From NCBI GenBank assembly GCA_020058145.1, contig JAGVEP010000001.1, forward strand, positions 1 through 19,277: a DNA stretch of 19,277 bases, written 5' to 3'. Positions 7,277 through 14,173 of this stretch are shown here, piece by piece. Position 1 is the first letter of the stretch. Each line of letters opens with the position of its first letter. A program made the translations under genes and the position numbers. The notes beneath the pieces are model-generated. The model saw only the letters and a program-made list of their open reading frames with translations, made no database searches and was not told the DNA's origin. This stretch comes from Phycisphaerae bacterium. Lineage in GTDB: Bacteria > Planctomycetota > Phycisphaerae > UBA1845 > Fen-1342.

Positions 7277-8886
7277 TGGTCGTACTTGCGAACGGACATG
7301 CTGCCGGGTCACAACTCGGGCTTGACGAACCGCTTCTGTTTCTCGACTGGAACCCTCAGACGCGGCATGCGATGTTCCCCTGGACGTTTCGCCACGCGTT
7401 TGAGGGCGTACAGGTCTTCGGTGCAACGGGCTCTGGCAAGACGACCGGCCCCGGCCGCACCATCGCCTTGGCGTTTTTGACCGCCAGGTACGCCGGCAAG
7501 CACCCGTTCGGCGGGCTCGTGTTGACCGCAAAGCCCGATGAGTTGGACCTCTGGGCCAACCCGAATCCGGACAATCCCGCGGATGCCGGATACTGCTCCA
7601 TTGCCGGACGGCAATCGGACCTCATCATCATCGGCGACGACGTTGAAAAATACCGCAGCTTCGGGGTTGCAACTCCCGATTTCGGGCACTCGTTCAATTT
7701 CCTTCAGTACGAACTCGGGACCTATGGCGGGCTGGGGGGCCGGTGGACGCAGAATCTCGTCACGCTCTTTTACACCGCCATCGAATCCGGAATGCGTCGC
7801 GGCGAATCGTCCAATGAATCGTATTGGGAAGACGCTCTCCGGCAGCTACTCGCGAACACGATTGACCTTGTTCGTTTTGCGAAGGACAAGTTGTCGCTTC
7901 AGGACCTCGCACAGGTCATCTTGACCGCCCCACAAAGCCAGGCCGACGCCTATTCTCCCGTCTGGCAACGTACGTCGTTTTGCTGGGCCTGTCTCCGCGA
8001 GGCAGTGGATAAACTTCGGGACACTCGCTCAAAGGAGACGGACGCCGTCGCCGCGTACCACCTTGATGAGCAGCTCGAAGACCTTCGTCAGACCGTCAAC
8101 TACTGGCTGCTCGACTTCGCCGGCCTCGCCCAGCGAACGCGGAGCATTATCGTCAATTCGTTCACATCGAAGGCCCTGTCGCTTCTCCGTAGCCCCATGC
8201 GACGACTCTTCTCAAGCGACTGCAGCACGTTCATGCCGGAGGACACATGGCGTGGAAAAATCCTAGTGCTTGACCTGCCTGTCAAGGAGCATGGCGAAGC
8301 GGGCCGCTTCGCCCAGGTGCTGCTCAAGACGGTCTGGCAACGAGCGACCGAGCGACGAAATCTCGCAAAGTACCCCAATCCCGTTTTTCTCTGGGCCGAC
8401 GAGTCGCAGTGCTTCGTCACCGCCGAGGACATGCAGTTTCAGCAGACGGCCCGCAGCAAGCGCGCGGCCACGGTTCTACTTTCCCAAAATCTCGCAAATT
8501 ACTATGCCGTTCTCGGCGGCCGCAACGGCCAGGCCGCCACCGACAGCCTGCTCGGCAATCTCCAGACCACACTCCTCTGCTCGCAAGGCGACCCCACCAC
8601 AAACGAATGGTCCGAGCGACTCTTCGGCAAAGAACTGAAGACGCTCAAGAACAAGGGTTTTGGCGGTCAAGGTGTGCATCTGGGCAGGAGTGAGACCTTT
8701 GCCCCGGCTTTTCCGACGGATGAATTTGCCCGCCTGAAGAAAGGCGGCGACGGCACCGTAGAGGGCGTTGTCTTTATTCCCAGTTACGCTTGGGTGCGTG
8801 ATGGGCGGCGGCGACCGGGAATCTTGGTCCAATTCGACCAAAATCTGCTTCGGCCGACTGGCGGCTCGACGGGAAGGTCCGCATGA
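7276..8886 (+). CDS. Type IV coupling ATPase (VirD4/TraG/TraD family)
   Basis: ATPase that recruits the relaxase-DNA complex to the transfer channel. Walker A is GATGSGKTT (49-57), Walker B is VFLWADESQ (370-378, acidic D375/E376), followed by the sensor-like VLLSQN (Q404) and the TraG/TraD C-terminal block with LLGNLQTTLLCSQGD. At 536 aa it is short: Walker A lies at residue 49, whereas TrwB-like proteins carry an N-terminal transmembrane domain before it. No TM helix is visible, so it is a soluble version. The next gene encodes a membrane protein and could supply an anchor (inference). The start ATG overlaps the preceding TAA, with GGAGG upstream. Confidence 0.9.
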   Translation: MVVLANGHAAGSQLGLDEPLLFLDWNPQTRHAMFPWTFRHAFEGVQVFGATGSGKTTGPGRTIALAFLTARYAGKHPFGGLVLTAKPDELDLWANPNPDNPADAGYCSIAGRQSDLIIIGDDVEKYRSFGVATPDFGHSFNFLQYELGTYGGLGGRWTQNLVTLFYTAIESGMRRGESSNESYWEDALRQLLANTIDLVRFAKDKLSLQDLAQVILTAPQSQADAYSPVWQRTSFCWACLREAVDKLRDTRSKETDAVAAYHLDEQLEDLRQTVNYWLLDFAGLAQRTRSIIVNSFTSKALSLLRSPMRRLFSSDCSTFMPEDTWRGKILVLDLPVKEHGEAGRFAQVLLKTVWQRATERRNLAKYPNPVFLWADESQCFVTAEDMQFQQTARSKRAATVLLSQNLANYYAVLGGRNGQAATDSLLGNLQTTLLCSQGDPTTNEWSERLFGKELKTLKNKGFGGQGVHLGRSETFAPAFPTDEFARLKKGGDGTVEGVVFIPSYAWVRDGRRRPGILVQFDQNLLRPTGGSTGRSA

Positions 8887-9644
8887 ACGCCGTGCAGAAA
8901 TTCCAGACTCCCAGCCCGTCGTGTTCTGAGTACCGCGGCCTGCCATATAGCCGTTCGCCTGCATTCTTCGCTCGCGGAAAGGTTCTCCCTTGGGTCAAGT
9001 CGGAGCAAGCACGACAGGCGGATATGCAGGCTGGGCGCCCGCCATGCCGCCGCTTTTGGTCGGGCGCGTTGGAACCCTACACGACCGCCGTTCCGGACCA
9101 GGGTCACCGGCTAATCGACTTCGTGCAAGTGTTGTGCGTTCTTCTCAAGCAGCGGAAAGGGCTGGGTGTAAGCCTGCATCGCACGCTTCCCGAGTCACGG
9201 CTCGAAACCCAAGGCACGGCGGCCCTGCGTTTGACGCGGCACATCCCCGGTCGCTTTACCGCCCATGTCGAAGTCATCGTCGTCAGTTCGGGGAAGGACC
9301 TTTTTATCACCTGCCACCGCTACTTCAGATTCAGAAACAACTGCCTCCTTGTGAACATCGCCCTCATTTCGAGCGGTCTCATTACCGCCGTTGTGCTCCT
9401 CGAAACGTACGTTCCGACGGCCGTTGCAGTAATAGGTGATTATTGGCTGCTTCGAACCACGACCCACGTTTCACTGATTGCAGCCGTCGTTTCGAACATC
9501 GTTCTCCGATGGCAAGTCGAACGCCCCGACGGAGAACGGGAATCAATGGCGATGTTCGAGGCAACCGCCAAACTGGCGATTGCCGACGCAGTGGATACTG
9601 CGGACCTCGGCTATCCGTCACCCGAGGGCTCAGGCTCACAGTGA
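8883..9644 (+). CDS. Membrane protein of unknown function following the coupling ATPase
   Basis: The ATG overlaps the coupling ATPase stop (ATGA) and has GGAAGG upstream, so translation is likely coupled. The 253-aa product has a long soluble N-terminal part (1-150) and two hydrophobic segments at about 153-173 (LLVNIALISSGLITAVVLL) and 180-208, followed by a short C-terminal tail. A hydrophobic strand VEVIVVS precedes a cluster of aromatic and basic residues. I do not recognise a family. Candidate partner for the anchorless coupling ATPase, or first member of the membrane / J-domain / vWA set that follows. Confidence 0.7.
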   Translation: MNAVQKFQTPSPSCSEYRGLPYSRSPAFFARGKVLPWVKSEQARQADMQAGRPPCRRFWSGALEPYTTAVPDQGHRLIDFVQVLCVLLKQRKGLGVSLHRTLPESRLETQGTAALRLTRHIPGRFTAHVEVIVVSSGKDLFITCHRYFRFRNNCLLVNIALISSGLITAVVLLETYVPTAVAVIGDYWLLRTTTHVSLIAAVVSNIVLRWQVERPDGERESMAMFEATAKLAIADAVDTADLGYPSPEGSGSQ

Positions 9645-9678
9645 GGGCATGCCACGGCAGGACACATGAGGTGTAGTT

Positions 9679-10884
9679 ATGGGCGAGTTCATTTTGATGC
9701 TTTTATTTGTGTGCCTGTCTCTCTTCCTGCTAGCCGTGTTGCTGTGGTTTGCTGTATCCGCATTAACACTCGCCTTGCCGGGCGGCCTGTGTGCATTGGC
9801 AGCGTATGTTCTGGTTAGGTCTCGACTCATAACGAAGCAGCACACGGCGTCCGTCATCGCAGACACCATGCATCCGGCGTGGAACGGTCATCAGGTGGCG
9901 TGCTCCATCGACGACGACCACCTTCGGACACGCCTGGGAATCAGAACACGAGCCTGCCTAGTGGCGTGCATACCGGTTCCAGGAATACTTATTGCCGCAC
10001 GTCTGTTGGCGTGGAATTTGGCCCAGCCTGCACAGGGAGTGTTCGGACTGAGCAGCTCAATGAGAGGTGCGGCGGCCGTGCTGTTCGCCGTTCTTAGCCT
10101 GATACTGACACCTGTCGCAGTGTACAAGCTGTCGTTCCGACTGTTCTGCCGAACGGCCAAGCGGTCTGCGGACCTCATGGTCGCAAGCTGCAATGAGCTA
10201 CTCGCGGCATCGACTGCCAACACCGAGCGATTAGACAGCGAGCTACGCTCCATTGCCCCGCAACTGGAAATCGAATGGCCTTACTTTGCAACCGCCGCAA
10301 TGTTCGATGTGGTTAGCCAAGACACCATGAACATGTTGACGAAACCGAGCCTATTCCAACAACGAGTCGCGAGCATCATACAACAGGCCGAATCCGATAA
10401 GGCGGAGTTAGATGCCGCTCGGTGCGATTATGCCGCCCTGATAACGACTTATGACCGCGTTGTGGAGAGCGTCGTCGCCGCCCGGGCACAATTCCTGTTC
10501 CGCAAGCTGGAGCAGATTCGCACAGGCATTCGGCTGGCAAACGAAGGTCTCCTTCCGCGTCGGCAGTGGAGCACGCACAAGGAGGTCGCAACGGGAATCC
10601 AAACTGACCTTGAAGAAGTATTTAAGGCGGCCGTCGCGTTCTCTAAGGGGACGACGAGCGGGAATGCAAGCACTCAGCCGTCTTCTGCCAGTCCCATCAC
10701 GCTACGAGATGCTTTCGAGGTATTCGGGCTGACTGACGCCAGTGCGACAAAGCAGAATGTGAAAGAGAGGTATCGCGCGTTGGTGTTGCTCTGCCATCCC
10801 GACAGGGGAGCAGGGAACGCTGCGTCGATGTTCAAGCGTGTACGCGAGGCGTACGAAGTGATTACGACACACAAGAAGTTCTAA
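9679..10884 (+). CDS. Membrane-anchored J-domain (DnaJ-like) protein
   Basis: Co-chaperone-like protein expected to stimulate a DnaK partner, here tied to the membrane. The N-terminus has strongly hydrophobic segments (about 4-30 and 32-47) and two more at about 92-112 and 129-150. A helical, partly coiled-coil region follows (about 160-320). The C-terminal 60 residues form a J-domain: DAFEVFGLTDASATKQNVKERYRALVL-type helices I and II, the invariant HPD at 373-375 (LCHPDRG), and helix III FKRVREAYEVI. A C-terminal J-domain behind TM helices is the reverse of classical DnaJ. GAGG lies 7 nt before the ATG. The vWA gene follows after 19 nt, so the two likely form one operon. Confidence 0.85.
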   Translation: MGEFILMLLFVCLSLFLLAVLLWFAVSALTLALPGGLCALAAYVLVRSRLITKQHTASVIADTMHPAWNGHQVACSIDDDHLRTRLGIRTRACLVACIPVPGILIAARLLAWNLAQPAQGVFGLSSSMRGAAAVLFAVLSLILTPVAVYKLSFRLFCRTAKRSADLMVASCNELLAASTANTERLDSELRSIAPQLEIEWPYFATAAMFDVVSQDTMNMLTKPSLFQQRVASIIQQAESDKAELDAARCDYAALITTYDRVVESVVAARAQFLFRKLEQIRTGIRLANEGLLPRRQWSTHKEVATGIQTDLEEVFKAAVAFSKGTTSGNASTQPSSASPITLRDAFEVFGLTDASATKQNVKERYRALVLLCHPDRGAGNAASMFKRVREAYEVITTHKKF

Positions 10885-10903
10885 CTAGATAAGGGAGACT
10901 GTT

Positions 10904-11542
10904 ATGGGAAGCGAACTCAGTAACATCGGCAACGGCACGCCGGCGTGGCTTCAAACGTTGCAGCGTACTACTGGCAAAACAGTTGAGACCCAGTTGCGCT
11001 CTTGTCCGGAAGGTGTGACCTTCGTAGGCATCGTGGATTTGGTACTCGATTGCTCGGGCAGCATGTCGGATAATGGTAAACTCGCTTTTGCACAAAGTGG
11101 CGGGGCCAACTTCGCAAATGATGCATGGAAGAAAGGATACTCGGTTGGGTTAATTCGCTTCGCCGACACTGCCGAACGGCTCATGGTACCCGAGCCGAGA
11201 GGCACACACCTTCGAAACCTCCTTGAGGAGCTTTTTGCGAGCGGATTCACGAATTTGGCGGCGGCGATTCGCCTTTCGACGCAACACCTCGCGGACAGGA
11301 GCGGGCAGCGATGTATGTGCATCGTCACCGATGGAATGCCGACAGATGCGGCAGATGCGTTGTCGGCTGCCCAGGTGGCGAAGTCGCGAGGTATCAGCAT
11401 CATGGTGATTGGCACAGAGGACGCGGATTGGTCGTTCTTGCGGCAACTCGCCACGCGGAGGAACTTGGCCGTTCACGTCCCTACGCAACAACTTCACAGC
11501 GGCATTCGGTCAATGGCTAAGCTGCTTCCCGGACCGTCATAA
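10904..11542 (+). CDS. Von Willebrand factor A domain protein (TerY-like)
   Basis: Metal-dependent protein-interaction module. All MIDAS elements are present: D49-x-S51-x-S53 (DCSGSMS), T116 in the GFTNL loop, and D143 in VTDG. The domain spans about 42-205 and ends with the typical strands GISIMVIGT and LAVHV. A 40-residue N-terminal extension precedes it. No signal peptide or TM segment is seen, so it is probably cytosolic, like TerY proteins that accompany kinase, phosphatase or J-domain partners in stress and phage-response clusters. Only the J-domain partner is present here. GGGAG lies 6 nt before the ATG. Family sure; process unknown. Confidence 0.88.
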   Translation: MGSELSNIGNGTPAWLQTLQRTTGKTVETQLRSCPEGVTFVGIVDLVLDCSGSMSDNGKLAFAQSGGANFANDAWKKGYSVGLIRFADTAERLMVPEPRGTHLRNLLEELFASGFTNLAAAIRLSTQHLADRSGQRCMCIVTDGMPTDAADALSAAQVAKSRGISIMVIGTEDADWSFLRQLATRRNLAVHVPTQQLHSGIRSMAKLLPGPS

Positions 11543-11984
11543 TAAACTCGCTCGTTCGCTCAGTGACGCTCCGCAGCCCGCAGTCACCGCCACGCCTTCG
11601 AACCCAAGCCCTCGCGATGCGGGGGCTTGCGTCCTTTCCGAAGGCGTCCGTTGCCGTTTTCAACGTCTAACGCGAGCAGGGCTTCCGACCGTCTCCGCCC
11701 TAACTGCGTCGCTGCGTGCTCCATCGTCGTGGCTTGTTCTGCCAGGCAATCACGCTCCGCGGCCGTCCGTCGCTCTCGTCGGCGACGGATTCCGCTCTCG
11801 CACCGGTCGCGGCCAGGCTTCGCCGCTTGCGGCGTTCTTTCAGAAGCACCCTGTCACGCCCGGCTGCCAGTCGCTACAGCCTCACCACGGCCGTCCGCTC
11901 CGCTTGGCTCCTTTTGGCTTGTGGCCCGCCCCTCAGCAGCCGTGAAGGGGACGGACCCCTTCGCAAAAACAAAAGGAGCCAACT
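11543..11984 (+). other. Long GC-rich noncoding leader ahead of the ArdC-like gene
   Basis: Here 442 bases on the coding strand contain no convincing gene; the open frames across it give Arg/Ser/Pro/Ala-rich low-complexity products and run on out of frame into the next gene. It contains defined stems at 11605-11629 and at 11944-11962 (GAAGGGG / CCCCTTC around ACGGA), the latter just upstream of the ribosome site. Its 3' part resembles the leader of the 83-aa gene in order of motifs (GTCAC-rich start, GCTCC-CT-GGC, TTTT/GG pyrimidine tract, GGCC block, purine-rich ribosome site). Candidate regulatory 5' UTR or RNA locus. Confidence 0.4.
11605..11629 (+). terminator. Stable hairpin after the vWA gene, possible terminator
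   Basis: CAAGCCC (11605-11611) pairs with GGGCTTG (11623-11629), extended inward by a T-G wobble and CGC/GCG around a GAT loop. The following bases are CGTCCTTTCC, a weak pyrimidine tail, so it could terminate the J-domain/vWA operon or be part of the leader structure. Confidence 0.45.
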
Positions 11985-12797
11985 ATGAAAGCAGAACAAG
12001 CCAAGAAACTCGCCGACGAAGCACTTCAGAATCTCGCAGCCGCGTTGGAGCAGGGAAAGAGCGAAGCCCTGACCGCGTACCTCGCGACGATGAGTCGCTT
12101 CCACAACTACTCGTGGGGCAACGTCCTTCTGATTCTCTCGCAAATGCCCACCGCATCCCACATCGCCGGATTCAATGCGTGGCGGAGCTTCGGTCGCTTC
12201 GTCAAGAAAGGCGAGAAGGGCATCGTCATCATCGCTCCGATGCTCATCAAGCCGCGGGAGGACGAGCCGTCGCCACAGGACAAGGACCGCACGCTGCTTC
12301 GCTTCAAGGCGGTGTACGTGTTCGACGTCAGCCAAACCGACGGCGAGCCGCTACCGGAATTCGCCCGCGTCGGCGGCAATCCGAACGGCTGCACCGAAGC
12401 GTTGAAGGCGCTGCTGGCCGAAAAGGCCATCACGCTCGAATACGCTGACTCGCTCGGTGCAGCCCGGGGCGTCTCGCACGGCGGCCGCATCCAACTTCTG
12501 GCCGGTCTGTCTCCCGCCGAAGAGTTCGCAGTGCTGACGCACGAGCTTGCACATGAACTGTTGCACAAGGGCGACCGCCGCCACAACACGTCGAAGACGG
12601 TCCGCGAGACCGAAGCCGAAGCCGTCGCGTTTGTTGTCAGCCAGGCAATCGGTTTGGAAACCGGCACCGCCGCTGCTGATTACATCCAGCTCTATGCTGG
12701 CGACAAGGCCACGCTGGCCGAGTCGCTCGACTACATCCAGAAGACAGCCGCCGAGATTCTGGCGGCCATCATGCAAACGGAGCCGTCGAACGGATAA
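11985..12797 (+). CDS. ArdC-like antirestriction protein with zincin domain
   Basis: Two-domain 270-aa protein of the ArdC type. The N-terminal single-stranded-DNA-binding domain (about 1-115) shows the family run YLATMSRFHNYSWGNVLLI, then FNAWRSFGRFVKKGEKGI and VIIAPM, ending in strand KAVYVFDVSQT. The C-terminal metallopeptidase-like domain has HELAH at 186-190 (zinc ligands H186 and H190, catalytic E187), with a likely third ligand among E208-E212 (RETEAEA). ArdC proteins of plasmids protect incoming DNA from restriction during conjugation, which fits the neighbouring relaxase and coupling ATPase. AAAAGGAG lies 6 nt before the ATG. An intrinsic terminator follows the stop. Confidence 0.9.
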   Translation: MKAEQAKKLADEALQNLAAALEQGKSEALTAYLATMSRFHNYSWGNVLLILSQMPTASHIAGFNAWRSFGRFVKKGEKGIVIIAPMLIKPREDEPSPQDKDRTLLRFKAVYVFDVSQTDGEPLPEFARVGGNPNGCTEALKALLAEKAITLEYADSLGAARGVSHGGRIQLLAGLSPAEEFAVLTHELAHELLHKGDRRHNTSKTVRETEAEAVAFVVSQAIGLETGTAAADYIQLYAGDKATLAESLDYIQKTAAEILAAIMQTEPSNG

Positions 12798-12811
12798 CCG
12801 CCGTTGTGCGG

Positions 12812-12840
12812 GAAGCCGGTCAACCGACCGGCTTCTTCTT
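12812..12840 (+). terminator. Intrinsic terminator between convergent genes
   Basis: Perfect 10-bp stem GAAGCCGGTC / GACCGGCTTC (12812-12821 and 12826-12835) with an AACC loop, followed by TTCTT on the plus strand. It lies 14 nt after the ArdC-like gene and contains the stop codon of the convergent membrane gene. Confidence 0.8.
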
Positions 12841-13521
12841 CGCTGTTTCGCTCTTTCCCGGCGTCACGCCTTCGGCTTCTGTGCTTTCGGGACCGCTTTC
12901 CTTTCTGTTGCCGGCCGCTTCTTTGGCGGTGTTTCCCTCTTCACCGGCTTCTTCGCCAGTTCCATCGACCCTTCCGGGTGAAATCCGTTCGTCATGGACA
13001 ACCTCGCTTTCCCGTTCGCCCAGCAGCAACGAGGACCGCTCGTAGTATTTCCGCAGGGCGTCTCGTGAGCCGGCCAGGAAGACCGCCTCAACTCCAACGA
13101 CGGCAGCGTATGCCCACGCGGACAAACGCTCGCCGCCCACAATCGTCATGCACAACGCGAAGGCCGTCGCGACGGCCATGTTCGCGTAAAACTGGTAGTA
13201 TCGGTAATGGTTCTCGACCAGGGCGTAGAAGGCGTCGAGCCGCTGCGGGAGCTTCGCGAAGTCGAGCCGTGGCGGCTTCAAACCCGTTCGATGATGAAGC
13301 TGGTCGATGCTCGCCCAGCGAATCGCACTCGCCGTCATGCCGAGCGTCAATGACGCAACAACGACCAACGCAAAGCCGCCCAGTGTCGGACCGGTTGCTC
13401 CGCCGCCAATGAGCCACAGCCGCACCGTGTCGCACCCCTCCGCCAGGCCCCACAGGGCCACGAATCCGGGAATGAAATACGCGATAGCGAGCCCGAAGTT
13501 CCGGGCCGAAAGTTCCGTCAC
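12820..13521 (-). CDS. Four-TM membrane protein with charged C-terminal tail
   Basis: Unknown function. With the GTG start at 13521 (protein begins TELSARNFGLAIAYF) the product is 233 aa with TM segments at about 8-27, 47-66, 110-128 and 133-151, and a hydrophilic tail of about 80 residues rich in Glu, Lys and Gly. I prefer this start because the promoter on this strand would begin transcripts near 13566, inside or after the upstream ATG choices at 13617 and 13572, and because the membrane domain starts directly after it. No clear ribosome site supports any of the three. It is divergent from the XRE repressor and shares its palindrome, so it is a probable target of that repressor. Confidence 0.75.
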   Translation of the reverse strand: MTELSARNFGLAIAYFIPGFVALWGLAEGCDTVRLWLIGGGATGPTLGGFALVVVASLTLGMTASAIRWASIDQLHHRTGLKPPRLDFAKLPQRLDAFYALVENHYRYYQFYANMAVATAFALCMTIVGGERLSAWAYAAVVGVEAVFLAGSRDALRKYYERSSLLLGERESEVVHDERISPGRVDGTGEEAGEEGNTAKEAAGNRKESGPESTEAEGVTPGKSETAKKKPVG

Positions 13522-13545
13522 ACGAACATGCTGGATAGCTGCACA

Positions 13546-13575
13546 TTGAACCGCTCTACGGCCGACGGGCATATT
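13546..13575 (+). promoter_or_regulatory. Candidate promoter of the XRE gene
   Basis: TTGAAC (13546-13551), 18 bases, then CATATT (13570-13575); each hexamer matches 4 of 6 consensus bases. The predicted start near 13582 coincides with the left edge of the palindrome, which fits autorepression. Confidence 0.4.
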
Positions 13576-13601
13576 TTCGACTGACACGGAACCCGTGTCA
13601 A
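13573..13601 (-). promoter_or_regulatory. Candidate promoter of the divergent membrane gene
   Basis: On the minus strand a consensus TTGACA (13601-13596) is followed after 17 bases by GAAAAT (13578-13573), a 4-of-6 match. The -35 box and the spacer are covered by the palindrome, so a bound repressor would block it. Confidence 0.5.
13582..13600. promoter_or_regulatory. Perfect palindrome, probable XRE operator
   Basis: TGACACGG (13582-13589) and CCGTGTCA (13593-13600) are exact reverse complements around AAC, giving a 19-bp dyad. It lies between the divergent XRE and membrane genes and overlaps a consensus -35 box. Size and symmetry match operators of dimeric XRE/Cro-type repressors. Confidence 0.7.
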
Positions 13602-13627
13602 GGCAGTTTTCTGGCATCCTTTGCGAC

Positions 13628-13867
13628 GTGAAAGCCCAACACGCCCGTCGCTACGCAAAGCTGCCCGAGTTGCTCCGCAAGCTCCGGGAGGAGGCGGAAC
13701 TCACGCAACGCGAGTTAGGCAAGCGGCTGAAGCGGCCGCAGTCGTGGATTTACAACTGCGAGACCGGCAATCGGCGGGTCGATTTGGCCGAGTTCTGCGA
13801 GTGGTGCGACGGGTGCGGCGTGCATCCGACCGTCGGCCTGCAAAAGTATCTCGGTTCGACTCGCTAG
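13628..13867 (+). CDS. XRE/Cro-type helix-turn-helix repressor
   Basis: Small 79-aa DNA-binding protein made almost entirely of one HTH domain: LPELLRKLREEAELTQREL, GKRLKRPQSWIYNCETGNR, RVDLAEFCEWC and VHPTVGLQKYL. The turn-recognition helix is about residues 25-45. The GTG at 13628 is preferred over the upstream GTG at 13595, because the latter lies inside the palindrome and would add eleven residues unrelated to the fold; neither has a strong ribosome site. It probably binds the palindrome 28 nt upstream and represses itself and the divergent membrane gene (inference from position). Confidence 0.85.
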   Translation: MKAQHARRYAKLPELLRKLREEAELTQRELGKRLKRPQSWIYNCETGNRRVDLAEFCEWCDGCGVHPTVGLQKYLGSTR

Positions 13868-14173
13868 TGGTTTGCCCGGTCACGACTGCCCGCCACGGTC
13901 GTGCCAAGACGCTCAGGGCGGCCGACGTTCGTCGCAAACCTGTCACCCGCATTGCCACGCCAGGCGGCCCGACCCTCAGACTCGGGACCTTGCCGGCAGA
14001 GTGGGGGACCGGTTTGCCTGCGGCGTGAGGCCGCTCGGCCGTGCGTGTCGGGTTCCAGGGGCCTGGCGGCCTCGACGGGGCGAGAACCCGACGACGACGG
14101 CCTTAGACGGCAGACCGAAAGGCCAGCCACGTGAGCAATTGCGGGCTCGGTGACCAACGGATGTGCTGCATCG
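13868..14173 (+). ncRNA. Candidate structured RNA between the XRE gene and the PcfJ-like gene
   Basis: These 306 bases hold no convincing protein gene on either strand, yet several exact stems: CACGAC/GTCGTG (13881-13886, 13898-13903), CCCGA/TCGGG (13968-13972, 13982-13986), GCGGC/GCCGC (14020-14024, 14030-14034), and the 9-bp GTCGGGTTC/GAACCCGAC (14047-14055, 14084-14092). Near 14110 a GNRA-type loop, CC-GAAA-GG, is enclosed by GGC...GCC; the loop favours a plus-strand transcript. It matches no RNA family I can name. High GC makes chance stems common, so this remains a candidate. Confidence 0.3.

Noticed and set aside
11409..11945. Long plus-strand frames running from the vWA gene into the leader of the ArdC-like gene (also 11627-12448)
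   Set aside because: They start inside one real gene or end inside another in the wrong frame and give low-complexity Arg/Ser/Pro products.
13868..14173. Short protein genes in the XRE-PcfJ gap on either strand
   Set aside because: The frames have no ribosome sites, are Arg/Pro/Gly-rich and cross several exact stems; noncoding is more likely.
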